A DNA stretch of 9,927 nucleotides from Bacillota bacterium (GTDB lineage Bacteria; Bacillota; Clostridia; Lachnospirales; CAG-274): NCBI GenBank assembly GCA_017627115.1, contig JAGAHK010000339.1, forward strand, positions 1 through 9,927. Reading direction: 5' to 3'. The notes below the pieces were generated by a model that was given only the letters and a program-made list of their open reading frames with translations, was not told where the DNA came from and did not search any database. Shown here one piece after another: positions 1 to 8,067 of this stretch; position 1 is the first letter of the stretch, and each line of letters begins with the position of its first letter. Made by a program: the position numbers and the translations under genes.

Positions 1-9
1 ATTGATCCG

Positions 10-471
10 ATGCAGGCAAAAGACATCGTTAAACTGACAGAAGAACTTGCAATGCCCGTTCTTTCGGAAAACGGTCTTGAATTTGTTGACTGTGAATTTG
101 TCAAAGAAGGCCCCGAGTTTTATCTGCGCCTTTATATAGACAAAGAGGGCGGCGTTTCCATAAACGAATGTGAAACGGTCAGCAGAAAGATAGATACGCT
201 CATACCCGAGGATATAACAGATAAGCCGTATATCCTTGAAGTCAGTTCGCCGGGTATCGACAGGGTGCTCAAACGCGATCACGAGTACAAAAAGTACAGC
301 GGCAGAGAGGTCGAGGTGAAACTTTTTAAAGCTGTTGACGGCATAAAGCAGTTTGAAGGTGTGCTGAAAGGGCTTGACGGAAACAATATTGTGATAACAG
401 ACCAAAACGGAGAGGAGCTTTCTTTTGACAGAAAAGAAGTTGCCTCAACAAGACTTGCAGTCAGGTTTTGA
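10..471 (+). CDS. rimP: Ribosome maturation factor RimP
   Basis: RimP is a cytoplasmic factor that helps the 30S subunit mature, acting early during assembly of the S12-containing region. The 153-residue product has the usual family length. The family signature YILEVSSPGIDR is at residues 74-85, at the end of the N-terminal alpha/beta domain. The C-terminal half (about 90-153) fits the SH3-like barrel. The reading frame stays open to the left edge (three codons before the ATG) and the upstream ribosome binding site is outside the window, so the true start could lie further left; the ATG at 10 gives a normal-length protein. It stands first in the visible operon, 32 nt before nusA, which is the standard bacterial arrangement. 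The family identity is very secure; only the start is open. Confidence 0.95.
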   Translation: MQAKDIVKLTEELAMPVLSENGLEFVDCEFVKEGPEFYLRLYIDKEGGVSINECETVSRKIDTLIPEDITDKPYILEVSSPGIDRVLKRDHEYKKYSGREVEVKLFKAVDGIKQFEGVLKGLDGNNIVITDQNGEELSFDRKEVASTRLAVRF

Positions 472-503
472 AATAAGTATTATTAAAAGGAGGATTATTA
501 AAG

Positions 504-1739
504 ATGGACAGCCGTGAATTGATTAAGGCTTTGGACATGATCGAAAAGGAAAAAGGTATTGATAAGGAAATAATTTTTGAGGCTATTGAAAGCTCGCTTG
601 TTTTTGCCTGCAAGAAGAATTACGGTGGTACGGACAATATCCACGTTGAGATCAACAGATCAAACGGTGATGTAAAGATCTATGCACGTAAAGAAGTTGT
701 TGCGCAGAAAACTGCGGTGGAGACAAAACCCTGGCTTGAAGAACTCAAAGAAGTTCATGCTCCGAAGGTATGTATAGAAGACGAGTATGACGGTTTCCTG
801 GAAATATCGCTTGAAGATGCACAGCAGATTGACCCGAAGTTCAAAATAGGCGATCTTATCGACTTTGAGGTCAATCCCAAAAATTTCAGCCGTATTTCCG
901 ATCAGACGGCAAAACAGGTAATAGTACAGAAGATACGCGAGGCTGAAAGAGAAAAGATCTATAACGAATTTCTTGAAAAGGAAAGAGAGATCGACACAGC
1001 CATCGTTCAGCGTATGGAAAGAAGAAATGTTATCGTATCCCTCGGTAAGTATGAAGCCATGCTTCCCTACAACGAGCAGATACCGGGCGAAACATATAAT
1101 TTCGATGACAGGATAAAGGTTTATATAAATGAAGTTAAGCAGACGACAAAGGGTCCGCAGGTCACTGTATCGCGTACACATTACGAGCTTATCAAGCGTT
1201 TGTTTGAACTTGAAGTGCCCGAAGTTCGTGATGGTATAGTTGAAATAAAAGGCATCGCAAGAGAAGCGGGTTCAAGGGCTAAAATGGCAGTTTGCTCGCA
1301 AAACCCCGATATCGATCCCGTAGGCTCGTGTGTCGGTCCCAACGGCAGCCGTGTAAATGCCGTTGTTAATGAACTTAAAGGCGAAAAGATAGATATAGTA
1401 CCGTGGAGTGAAGACCCGAAAGAGTTTATCTCCGCTGCACTCAATCCCGCAGAGGTCATTTCCGTAGAGATACTCGACGAAGAAAATCTTGCCGCAAGGG
1501 TGGTCGTACCCGATGGTCAGCTTTCGCTCGCTATCGGCAAAGAGGGTCAGAATGTTCGCCTTGCCGCAAAGCTTACCGGCTGGAAGGTGGATATTAAGTC
1601 CAAGTCACAGGCAGAGCAGCTTGCTCTTGAAGAAGAAAACGCGGAGGACGAAGATCTTACGGAAGATATCGTACAGGATGCTGACGACATGCCTTTGGAA
1701 GATACGGCAGAGGATGAAGCGGAAACTTCGGAGGAATAA
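504..1739 (+). CDS. nusA: Transcription termination/antitermination factor NusA
   Basis: NusA binds RNA polymerase and nascent RNA and modulates pausing, intrinsic termination and antitermination. The 411 residues divide into an N-terminal polymerase-binding domain (about 1-125), an S1 domain (about 162-228), KH1 (about 229-305, with GSCVGPNGSRV at 274-284) and KH2 (about 315-370, with SLAIGKEGQNVRLA at 341-354). There are no AR repeats as in the longer E. coli protein, so the layout is that of Gram-positive NusA. Unlike the roughly 370-residue Bacillus form, it ends in a strongly acidic tail at 376-411, where 20 of 36 residues are Asp or Glu. The start is set by AAAAGGAGG at 485-493, 10 nt before the ATG. 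The gene is followed after 2 nt by ylxR, whose ribosome binding site lies inside the last nusA codons. Confidence 0.98.
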   Translation: MDSRELIKALDMIEKEKGIDKEIIFEAIESSLVFACKKNYGGTDNIHVEINRSNGDVKIYARKEVVAQKTAVETKPWLEELKEVHAPKVCIEDEYDGFLEISLEDAQQIDPKFKIGDLIDFEVNPKNFSRISDQTAKQVIVQKIREAEREKIYNEFLEKEREIDTAIVQRMERRNVIVSLGKYEAMLPYNEQIPGETYNFDDRIKVYINEVKQTTKGPQVTVSRTHYELIKRLFELEVPEVRDGIVEIKGIAREAGSRAKMAVCSQNPDIDPVGSCVGPNGSRVNAVVNELKGEKIDIVPWSEDPKEFISAALNPAEVISVEILDEENLAARVVVPDGQLSLAIGKEGQNVRLAAKLTGWKVDIKSKSQAEQLALEEENAEDEDLTEDIVQDADDMPLEDTAEDEAETSEE

Positions 1740-1741
1740 AT

Positions 1742-2014
1742 ATGGTGCAGCGTAAAATACCTTTGAGAAAATGCACGGGCTGTCAGGAGATGAAAAGCAA
1801 AAAAGAGCTTATAAGAGTCGTTAAAAACGATGAGGGCGTGATCTCGCTTGATTTTACGGGCAAGAAACAGGGACGCGGCGCATATATTTGTCCCGATATG
1901 GAATGTTTTGAAAAGGCGCGCAAAAACAAAGGTCTTGAGCGCTCATTCAAGTGTGCCGTGCCCAAAGAGGTCTACGATCAGCTCCGTGAGGAACTTGAAA
2001 ATGGAAAAGCTTGA
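1742..2014 (+). CDS. rnpM: YlxR/RnpM family RNase P modulator (DUF448)
   Basis: This is a small basic nucleic-acid-binding protein of the YlxR (DUF448) family. In Bacillus subtilis the family member has been renamed RnpM because it binds RNase P RNA and modulates RNase P activity in vitro. The 90 residues show the family signature: an N-terminal LRKCTGC (8-14) with paired cysteines, the GRGAY motif at 44-48, and further cysteines at 50 and 55, consistent with a small fold whose first part resembles a zinc knuckle. The start ATG at 1742 has GGAGG at 1730-1734, inside the end of nusA, 7 nt away. The gene lies between nusA and ylxQ as in most Firmicutes and overlaps ylxQ by 14 nt. Its likely RNA partner, rnpB, is encoded 7.4 kb downstream on the same strand. 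The family is certain; the function is transferred from Bacillus. Confidence 0.95.
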   Translation: MVQRKIPLRKCTGCQEMKSKKELIRVVKNDEGVISLDFTGKKQGRGAYICPDMECFEKARKNKGLERSFKCAVPKEVYDQLREELENGKA

Positions 2015-2324
2015 CAGAAAACTTGCGTCAATGCTTTCGCTCTGCCAAAGGGCAGGCTGCATAGCATCGGGCGAAGAGGGTACGGAGCTTGCGCTAAAAA
2101 ACAAAAAGGCAAAATTGGTCATTATAGCCGACGATGCCTCGGAAAACACAAAAAAGAAGTTTTTGAACAAAACAAGTTTTTATAAAGTAAACGCAGTTGT
2201 CTGCGGCAGCAAAAATGCGCTGGGAACGTGTATCGGAAAACCCGACAGAACGGTTCTGGCGGTGATAAATAATGATAGTTTTGCAGATAAGATATTTGAG
2301 CTTGTACAAAATTTGCTGCTGTAG
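2001..2324 (+). CDS. ylxQ: L7Ae-family K-turn RNA-binding protein YlxQ
   Basis: This is a 107-residue member of the ribosomal L7Ae/L30e/S12e/Gadd45 family. Bacterial members (YlxQ, YbxF) bind kink-turn RNA in vitro, but their cellular role is not settled. Family features are CQRAGCIASGEEG (15-27), the central strand KLVIIADDAS (38-47) and the C-terminal part with LGTCIGKP (74-81) followed by a hydrophobic strand and FADKI (94-98). The frame is open upstream as far as 1848, but that part lies inside ylxR. The ATG at 2001 is preferred because GAGGA at 1988-1992 sits 8 nt before it and the resulting N-terminus (MEKLDRKLASMLSLCQRAG) matches family members. It overlaps ylxR by 14 nt, so translation is probably coupled. 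Twenty-eight nt separate it from infB. Confidence 0.94.
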   Translation: MEKLDRKLASMLSLCQRAGCIASGEEGTELALKNKKAKLVIIADDASENTKKKFLNKTSFYKVNAVVCGSKNALGTCIGKPDRTVLAVINNDSFADKIFELVQNLLL

Positions 2325-2338
2325 ATCTTTATCAATAC

Positions 2339-2344
2339 AGGAGG
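2339..2344 (+). promoter_or_regulatory. Ribosome binding site fixing the TTG start of infB
   Basis: AGGAGG, continuing as AGGAGGTG to 2346, is an almost full match to the anti-Shine-Dalgarno complement. It lies 8 nt before TTG at 2353 and 17 nt before the first ATG at 2362. The spacing supports initiation at TTG. Confidence 0.85.
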
Positions 2345-2352
2345 TGTGAAAT

Positions 2353-4857
2353 TTGTCAAAGATGAGAGTTCACGAATTGGCAAAAGAATTTCATATTACC
2401 AACAGAGAGCTGCTTGAAAAGCTTATCGAGTTGGATGTGGATGTTAAAAACCATATGAGCGGTGTGGATGATAAAACTGTTTCCGTTTTAAGGGGTATTT
2501 ATCAGAAAAAGGATGAACCTGTAATTATCCTTCCTGCCGACCATAAGCCCAAAGCGCAGAAGCCGCAGCAAAGAAAGACAAAGACTCCTGCGGAAACGCC
2601 GAAGTCTAAAGAAAATAAGGCGGGCGACAGCAAAGCAAGCAATAACAAAACAAGTGAAAGCAAGCCCAAAACGGCAAATAATCAGGATAAGAAAAAACCT
2701 GCCGAAAAATCGGAAAGACCGGCGAGAAATAACCGACAGGATAAGCCTGCAAGAAATGACAAGGCGGAAAGATCCGAGAGACCCGAAAAATCCGACAGAC
2801 CCGTTCGTTCCGACAGACCTGCTCGCTTTGACAGAAGCGACAGATCGTCAAAAGAGGAAAAACCCGAGGAAAGAAGTGCGGAGAAACAGCGCCGCGCAGA
2901 CCGCCGCGAGGACAAGAGGGACGAAAAACGCGAGGATAACGACAGAGAGAAAAATAAGGCTCAAAATCGCGATAAAAAGCGTAAAGACCAAAATCCTCAG
3001 CCTTTAAGACAGAACGAACCCAAAAAGAATAAAAAGAACAAGAAAAAGGATAAGCAGGCGGCTGCTGAAGTTCCTGTGCAGGCAGAAGAAACTTCCGATG
3101 ACGAGATAAAGATAATTCAGATAAGCGACAGCATCACAGTAAAGGAACTTGCCGAGAAGATAGGCAAATCAGGCTCCGAGGTCGTAATGGCACTTATGAA
3201 AAAGGGTGTTATGGCTACAATGAACCAGGAGATAGACTATGAAACTGCCGAAAAGGTCTGCGAAGATTTTGATGTTATAGTTGAAAAGGCAGAGGAGATA
3301 GACCTGCTTGAAGAAGAATTCAAGGAAGTTGAAGATGCTCCCGAGGACCTTAAAGAAAGACCTCCCGTTGTAGTTGTTATGGGTCATGTCGATCACGGTA
3401 AGACATCATTGCTCGATGCTATTCGTCATTCAAACGTAACGACACGCGAGGCAGGCGGCATTACACAGCATATCGGTGCTTATACCGTATCTATAAACAA
3501 TAAGCCCATAACTTTCCTTGACACACCTGGACATGAAGCTTTCACAGCCATGAGAATGAGAGGTGCGCAGGTAACGGATATCGCGGTGCTTGTTGTTGCC
3601 GCAGATGACGGTGTTATGCCTCAGACTATCGAGGCTATCAACCACGCAAAGGCAGCAGGTGTTGAGATAATAGTTGCCATTAACAAAATAGATAAGCCAT
3701 CGGCTAACCCCGATAGAGTTAAGCAGGAGCTTGTTGAATACGGTCTTGTTTCGGAAGACTGGGGCGGTGAGACTATCTGTGTTCCCGTTTCGGCAGTAAG
3801 CAAAACAGGTATTGACCAGCTTCTTGAAATGATACTTCTTGTTGCCGAAATGAAGGAATTGAGTGCGAACCCCAACAAGCGCGCACGCGGCAGCATTATC
3901 GAAGCACAGCTTGACAAGGGCAGGGGTGCAGTTGCTACCGTACTTGTACAGGACGGTACATTGAATGTAGGCGATCCTATCGTTGCAGGCGGCGCATACG
4001 GACGTATTCGTGCCATGATGAACGATAAGGGTCAGAAAGTAAAGAAGGCAGGACCTTCTATCCCAGTTGAGATACTCGGTCTTAATGAAGTGCCGCACGC
4101 AGGCGATATGTTCTATGTCGCACAGAGCGAAAAGCATGCGCGTCAGGTCGCAGAGTCCGTTATCGCAAAAGACAGGGAGAGCATGATAAAACAGACACCG
4201 CAGAAAGTAAGTCTGGACGATCTTTTCAGCCAGATACAAAGCGGTAATATAAAGGAACTCAACATTGTTATCAAGGCTGATGTACAGGGCTCTGTAGAGG
4301 CTGTCCGTTCATCGCTTGAAAAGCTTTCAAATGAGGAAGTACGCATTCGCACTATCCACGGCGGTGTCGGTGCAGTCACTGAATCCGATGTTATGCTTGC
4401 AAGTGCATCAAATGCTATTATCATCGGTTTCAACGTAAGACCCGAGGCATCGGCAAAGAGCGTTGCGGACGATCAGAAAGTAGATATAAGACTTTATCGC
4501 GTTATTTACAACGCTATCGAAGATATAACGGCGGCTATGAAGGGTATGCTTGACCCCGTATACGAAGAAAAGATTATCGGTCATGCGGAGATAAGACAGC
4601 TTTTCAAGGCATCGGGCGTTGGTACTATCGGCGGTTCTTACGTAACGGACGGCAAGTTCCAGCGTAACGCAAAAATAAGAATAGTACGCGACGGTATTGT
4701 TGTTTATGACGGTGAGCTTGCTTCTTTAAGACGCGGCAAGGACGATGCAAAGGAAGTAAACGCAGGCTTTGAATGCGGTATGCTTTTCAGTAAGTTCAAC
4801 GATATCAAGGAAGGCGACAATGTTGAAGCCTATGTTATGGAGGAAATCAAACGCTGA
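2353..4857 (+). CDS. infB: Translation initiation factor IF-2
   Basis: IF-2 is the GTPase that brings initiator fMet-tRNA to the 30S subunit and promotes 50S joining. The 834 residues comprise an IF2_N domain (1-50), a long charged low-complexity linker (about 60-250), a second IF2_N-like domain (about 255-310), the G domain (about 337-505), then domains II, III and the C-terminal tRNA-binding domain. G motifs are visible: G1 GHVDHGKT (344-351), G2 [10 protein letters not shown] (368-377), G3 DTPGHEAF (390-397), G4 NKID (444-447) and G5 SAVSKTG (480-486). The linker is rich in Lys, Arg, Asp, Glu and Pro, with repeated SDRP/ERPA-like units at 120-165. The start is TTG at 2353 because of the well-placed AGGAGG; ATG at 2362 would remove only three residues. 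The stop TGA shares its last base with the rbfA ATG. Confidence 0.98.
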   Translation: MSKMRVHELAKEFHITNRELLEKLIELDVDVKNHMSGVDDKTVSVLRGIYQKKDEPVIILPADHKPKAQKPQQRKTKTPAETPKSKENKAGDSKASNNKTSESKPKTANNQDKKKPAEKSERPARNNRQDKPARNDKAERSERPEKSDRPVRSDRPARFDRSDRSSKEEKPEERSAEKQRRADRREDKRDEKREDNDREKNKAQNRDKKRKDQNPQPLRQNEPKKNKKNKKKDKQAAAEVPVQAEETSDDEIKIIQISDSITVKELAEKIGKSGSEVVMALMKKGVMATMNQEIDYETAEKVCEDFDVIVEKAEEIDLLEEEFKEVEDAPEDLKERPPVVVVMGHVDHGKTSLLDAIRHSNVTTREAGGITQHIGAYTVSINNKPITFLDTPGHEAFTAMRMRGAQVTDIAVLVVAADDGVMPQTIEAINHAKAAGVEIIVAINKIDKPSANPDRVKQELVEYGLVSEDWGGETICVPVSAVSKTGIDQLLEMILLVAEMKELSANPNKRARGSIIEAQLDKGRGAVATVLVQDGTLNVGDPIVAGGAYGRIRAMMNDKGQKVKKAGPSIPVEILGLNEVPHAGDMFYVAQSEKHARQVAESVIAKDRESMIKQTPQKVSLDDLFSQIQSGNIKELNIVIKADVQGSVEAVRSSLEKLSNEEVRIRTIHGGVGAVTESDVMLASASNAIIIGFNVRPEASAKSVADDQKVDIRLYRVIYNAIEDITAAMKGMLDPVYEEKIIGHAEIRQLFKASGVGTIGGSYVTDGKFQRNAKIRIVRDGIVVYDGELASLRRGKDDAKEVNAGFECGMLFSKFNDIKEGDNVEAYVMEEIKR

Positions 4858-5234
4858 TGAAAAAAGGCAGTAACAGAATGATACGTATAAATGACGAGAT
4901 ACAAAGAGAAATCTCGGAGATAATACGTTCCGACCTTAAAGACCCCCGTGTGGGCGTTATAACAAGTGTGCTTAAAGTCGATACTACAAATGACCTTAAA
5001 TATTGCAAGGTTTATATAAGCGTGCTTGGCGATGACGATAAAAAGCAGGAGGTCATGTCTGTGCTTAAAAATGCGGCGGGCTTTATCAGAAGCCTTATAG
5101 CCAACAGAATAAATTTAAGACAGACACCCGAACTGAAATTCATCCTTGACGACAGTCTTGAATACAGCTTTAAAATTGACAGTATAATCAGATCAATATC
5201 CGACGACAGTGAAGAGGATAATGAAAATGAATGA
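4857..5234 (+). CDS. rbfA: 30S ribosome-binding factor RbfA
   Basis: RbfA is a single-domain KH-type RNA-binding protein that binds the pre-30S subunit near helix 1 of 16S rRNA and assists late maturation and cold adaptation. The 125 residues show the expected pattern: INDEIQREISEII helix (11-23), LKDPRV (27-32), the strand around LKYCKVYISV (47-56), AAGFIRSLI (73-81) with the interrupted KH helix, LRQTPEL (87-93), and a short acidic tail (117-125). The ATG at 4857 overlaps the infB stop by one base (TGATG). GGAGG at 4839-4843 inside infB is 13 nt away, rather long, so translational coupling probably contributes. An ATG at 4878 is possible but would drop the N-terminal NR motif usually present and has no closer ribosome binding site. 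In Bacillus, ylxP lies between infB and rbfA; it is absent here. Confidence 0.97.
   Translation: MKKGSNRMIRINDEIQREISEIIRSDLKDPRVGVITSVLKVDTTNDLKYCKVYISVLGDDDKKQEVMSVLKNAAGFIRSLIANRINLRQTPELKFILDDSLEYSFKIDSIIRSISDDSEEDNENE
5214..5218 (+). promoter_or_regulatory. Ribosome binding site for nrnA inside rbfA
   Basis: GAGGA lies 8 nt before ATG 5227 but only 2 nt before ATG 5221, and it is downstream of GTG 5209. It therefore favours 5227 as the start of the DHH phosphoesterase gene. Confidence 0.6.
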
Positions 5235-6201
5235 TATATACAAAAACGAGATCTTGAATGATATAAAGGATATTGAGGATATTTATATCGCAGGGCATGT
5301 AAATCCCGATGGGGATGCGGTCGCATCTGTCTTTTCGCTTGCGCTTTATTTTGAAACGCTGGGTAAAAGACCGCATGTACTGCTTGAATGTGTACCCAAA
5401 CGCTTTGATTTTATGTATGGCGGTGAGTTTTTTATCGCACTTGATGAAATAGATGTAAAAACAGCTCCCGATGTTTTCTTTGCGGTTGACTGCGGCGACA
5501 GACAGCGGCTCGGAAAAGCGGCAGAGGTTTTCGATAACGCAAAACTCACCTATTGCATAGATCATCACAGGACAAATGTCGGTTTTGCGGATAAAAATGT
5601 TATCAATGCAGATGCATCTTCGGCATCGGAGATAGTGTTTGAACTTTTAAAGGGCTTCGGTTACGAACCCGAAAAAAATATTAAGATCGCAACGGATATA
5701 TATTCGGGCATAGTTTTTGATACGGGTGGTTTCAGACATAACTGCACGGGCAGAAGAACGCATGAGATAGCAGGTATGCTTGTTGAGGGCGGTGTGGATA
5801 CATCCTTTATACAGTCAAAAGTTTTGTTTGAGCATACTTTGCCGCAGGCGAGGCTTTTTGGCAAGGCACTTGCAAATATGCAGCATAAAGACGGCGTTAC
5901 ATACACAACGCTCACTCTTGACGAAATGTCGGAATGCGGCTGCACTTCGCAGGATCTTGACGGAATAGTGGATTTTATACTTAACCTTGATGTTTCCGAA
6001 TGTGCGGTGCTTGTTACACAACGCTCCGAAAACAGCGCAAAAGCAAGTGTGCGTTCAAAAAAATTCCCTATTGCCGATATAGTTGTAAGCCTCGGCGGCG
6101 GCGGTCATGCTCTTGCGGCCGGCGTAACGCTTGACGGCAGCGCAGCGGAAGTTTGTGACAGGATCGTATCATTGATAACGGATGGTTTGAAAAATGGATG
6201 A
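5227..6201 (+). CDS. nrnA: NrnA-like DHH/DHHA1 phosphoesterase (nanoRNase / pAp phosphatase)
   Basis: This is a DHH-DHHA1 phosphoesterase. Family members of this size, such as Bacillus NrnA, degrade 2-5 nt RNAs and dephosphorylate 3'-phosphoadenosine 5'-phosphate in the cytoplasm using Mn2+. In the 324-residue product the metal-binding motifs are intact: GHVNPDGDA (23-31), DCGD (88-91), the DHH triad in IDHHRTN (111-117), D165 in IVFDTGG, and the DHHA1 motif GGGGHALAAG (290-299) near the C-terminus. No extra RecJ domains or membrane segments are present. In-frame starts at GTG 5209 and ATG 5221 also exist; ATG 5227 has the best-spaced ribosome binding site. It overlaps rbfA by 8 nt and truB by 8 nt. 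The location between rbfA and truB is common in Clostridia. Whether its main substrate is nanoRNA or pAp cannot be told from sequence. Confidence 0.93.
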   Translation: MNDIYKNEILNDIKDIEDIYIAGHVNPDGDAVASVFSLALYFETLGKRPHVLLECVPKRFDFMYGGEFFIALDEIDVKTAPDVFFAVDCGDRQRLGKAAEVFDNAKLTYCIDHHRTNVGFADKNVINADASSASEIVFELLKGFGYEPEKNIKIATDIYSGIVFDTGGFRHNCTGRRTHEIAGMLVEGGVDTSFIQSKVLFEHTLPQARLFGKALANMQHKDGVTYTTLTLDEMSECGCTSQDLDGIVDFILNLDVSECAVLVTQRSENSAKASVRSKKFPIADIVVSLGGGGHALAAGVTLDGSAAEVCDRIVSLITDGLKNG

Positions 6202-7102
6202 AAATTTATCCGGTGTGATAAACATATATAAAGAAAAAAATTACAGCTCACATGATGTTGTAAATATAGTCAGACGTGCTTTCAACCGTATAAAAACCGG
6301 GCATACGGGTACGCTTGACCCGCAGGCGGAAGGGGTCTTGCCTGTCTGTATAGGCAAGGCTACGAAACTTTGCGACAATATTGCGGCTGATATAAAAGAA
6401 TACCGTGCGCAGATGACACTCGGCGTCACGACCGATACGGAAGATCATACGGGTGAGGTGCTTGAACAAAAGGAAGTTGTCTGCACACAGGAAGAAATAG
6501 AGGCAGTGCTGAATTCTTTTGTAGGTGAATATGAGCAGATACCTCCTATGTATTCGGCGGTAAAGCATGAAGGCAGAAAACTCTATGACCTTGCAAGAAG
6601 CGGTGTTGAGGTCGAGAGAAAGCCGAGACTTATCACTATTTTCGGGATAAGTGACGTAGATTTTTCGCTTATTGACGAAAATAAGGTCTCGTTTACGGTT
6701 TGCTGCTCAAAAGGTACTTATATACGTACTCTATGCAAGGATATCGGCGAAAAACTCGGCTGCGGTGCGCATATGTCTGCGCTTGTGAGAACAAGGAGCG
6801 GACAGTTTTATGCAAAGGATGCCGTGACTGTGGATAAATTCAGGGAATATGCCGAATCGGGCGAGCTTGAAAAGCTTATCATTCCCGTTGAAAAAGTCCT
6901 CGGTGATGATATAAAATCGTCGAAGGTCGCACCAAAAGCAAATAAATATCTTTATAACGGTAACAAAATAAATATTGGTTTTTTATTTAATAAAAATTTA
7001 ACGGATAAAGACAAAGTGCTGCTTTATGACAAAGAGGGCAAGCTTGTCGGTCTTTACAGAGTGTCGGATGGCTTTGCCTATCCCGATATCATGTTAAGCT
7101 AA
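6194..7102 (+). CDS. truB: tRNA pseudouridine-55 synthase TruB
   Basis: TruB converts U55 in the T loop of tRNA to pseudouridine. The 302-residue product contains the catalytic motif GHTGTLDPQAEGVLPV (36-51) with the nucleophile D42, a conserved Tyr in EYRA (Y70), LGVTTDTEDHTG (76-87), QIPPMYSAVKHEGRKLYDLA (115-134), CSKGTYIRTL (171-180) and LVRTRSG (197-203). A C-terminal PUA-like region covers about 236-302. The first motif reads KEKNYSSHDVV (13-23), where most members have KPxGxTSHDVV; the catalytic site is unaffected. ATG 6194 overlaps the nrnA stop by 8 nt. Only a weak ribosome binding site (GGATGG at 6180-6185) precedes it, so it probably relies on coupled translation. The family is certain. 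Confidence 0.97.
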   Translation: MDENLSGVINIYKEKNYSSHDVVNIVRRAFNRIKTGHTGTLDPQAEGVLPVCIGKATKLCDNIAADIKEYRAQMTLGVTTDTEDHTGEVLEQKEVVCTQEEIEAVLNSFVGEYEQIPPMYSAVKHEGRKLYDLARSGVEVERKPRLITIFGISDVDFSLIDENKVSFTVCCSKGTYIRTLCKDIGEKLGCGAHMSALVRTRSGQFYAKDAVTVDKFREYAESGELEKLIIPVEKVLGDDIKSSKVAPKANKYLYNGNKINIGFLFNKNLTDKDKVLLYDKEGKLVGLYRVSDGFAYPDIMLS

Positions 7103-7106
7103 AAGT

Positions 7107-7112
7107 AGGTGA
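7107..7112 (+). promoter_or_regulatory. Ribosome binding site for a TTG start of ribF
   Basis: AGGTGA lies 5 nt before TTG 7118. The alternative GTG at 7109-7111 falls inside this same motif and has no purine-rich site upstream, so TTG 7118 is preferred. Confidence 0.55.
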
Positions 7113-7117
7113 AAAAC

Positions 7118-8062
7118 TTGATAATATACGATAATGCCGATTTTAAAATAACAGAGCCGACTGCGGTAACGCTCGGCAATTTTGACGGTATACATCTTGG
7201 ACACCAGCAGCTTATAAAAACCATAAAGAGAAATATCCACGGTTTAAAAACTGTTGTGTTCTCGTTTTATCCGCATCCCGTTGCCTTTTTTGGCAGAAAA
7301 GGCGAGTTTAAAACAATGCTTGATACGCGCGAAAAACTTTTCGTGCTTGATCATATGGATGTTGACTATGCGGTTCAGTATCCGTTTACACAAAATTTTG
7401 CAAATCTTTCACCCGATGAATTTGTTGATTTTCTTGCCGAAAAAGTCAACTGCCGTCTTCTTGTGGTCGGCGAAAACTACAACTTCGGCAAAAATAAAGC
7501 GGGTGATTATGAAAAACTCAAAATACTTTGCTCACGCAGAAACATTGATGTTATTGCGATACCTTCTGTGACATATAAGGATATGCGTGTCAGCAGTACA
7601 CGTATACGAGGTCTTATAGACTGCGGCAGGGTCAGCGAAGTTATCCCTATGCTCAAAAAGCCTTATTTTGTTATAAATAAGGTCGTGGAGGGCGAAAAAA
7701 GGGGCAGGCGTATGGAATTCCCAACAATAAACCTTATACCTCCAAAGGAGAAACTCCTTCCTGCGGACGGCGTTTACATCTCGCTTGTCAATGTCGGCGG
7801 TGAGATATTCAAGGGCATAACCAATGTGGGCAATAATCCTACTTTTGACGGAAACGAACATACCGTTGAAACACATATTCTTGATTTCGACAGGGAAATA
7901 TACGGTATGGATGTTCTTGTCAGCCTGTATAAATGGATAAGGACAGAGCAGAAGTTTTCAAGTATGCACGAGCTGAAACGTCAGCTTGGCAGAGATAAAG
8001 CGGAGGCGGCAAATTTTGAATTTCCCGAGCCCGTGTTTGAAAAGCTTTTTTGCTGTTATTGA
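7118..8062 (+). CDS. ribF: Bifunctional riboflavin kinase / FAD synthetase RibF
   Basis: RibF phosphorylates riboflavin to FMN and adenylylates FMN to FAD. With the TTG start the protein has 314 residues, the normal family length. The N-terminal FAD synthetase (nucleotidyltransferase) domain shows GNFDGIHLGHQ (20-30), including the HxGH ATP-binding element, and SSTRIR at 159-164. The C-terminal riboflavin kinase domain, from about 180, shows FPTINL (201-206), GVYIS (218-222), NVGNNPTF (236-243) and the catalytic glutamate E251 in VETHILDF. The start is TTG 7118, given AGGTGA at 7107-7112; GTG 7109 would add three residues. Only 15 nt separate it from truB, with no space for an FMN riboswitch, so control must come from the operon. 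Its order after truB matches Bacillus truB-ribC. Confidence 0.96.
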   Translation: MIIYDNADFKITEPTAVTLGNFDGIHLGHQQLIKTIKRNIHGLKTVVFSFYPHPVAFFGRKGEFKTMLDTREKLFVLDHMDVDYAVQYPFTQNFANLSPDEFVDFLAEKVNCRLLVVGENYNFGKNKAGDYEKLKILCSRRNIDVIAIPSVTYKDMRVSSTRIRGLIDCGRVSEVIPMLKKPYFVINKVVEGEKRGRRMEFPTINLIPPKEKLLPADGVYISLVNVGGEIFKGITNVGNNPTFDGNEHTVETHILDFDREIYGMDVLVSLYKWIRTEQKFSSMHELKRQLGRDKAEAANFEFPEPVFEKLFCCY

Positions 8063-8067
8063 TTTTT

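Noticed and set aside
1489..1755. 88-codon + strand frame overlapping the end of nusA
   Set aside because: Very basic product from reading the acidic NusA tail in another frame; nusA and ylxR explain the sequence.
1848..2000. N-terminal extension of ylxQ by 51 codons
   Set aside because: The segment lies inside ylxR in another frame and matches nothing in L7Ae proteins; the ATG at 2001 has a good ribosome binding site.
3076..3078. Internal in-frame GTG in infB as a start for a shorter IF-2 form
   Set aside because: E. coli makes short IF-2 forms from internal starts, but no convincing ribosome binding site precedes this codon.
3430..4239. 269-codon open frame antisense to infB
   Set aside because: It is antisense to the conserved IF-2 G domain, with a Cys/Tyr/His-rich product typical of a shadow frame and no ribosome binding site or family match.
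7103..7117. FMN riboswitch before ribF
   Set aside because: Only 15 nt separate truB and ribF, far too little for the FMN aptamer.
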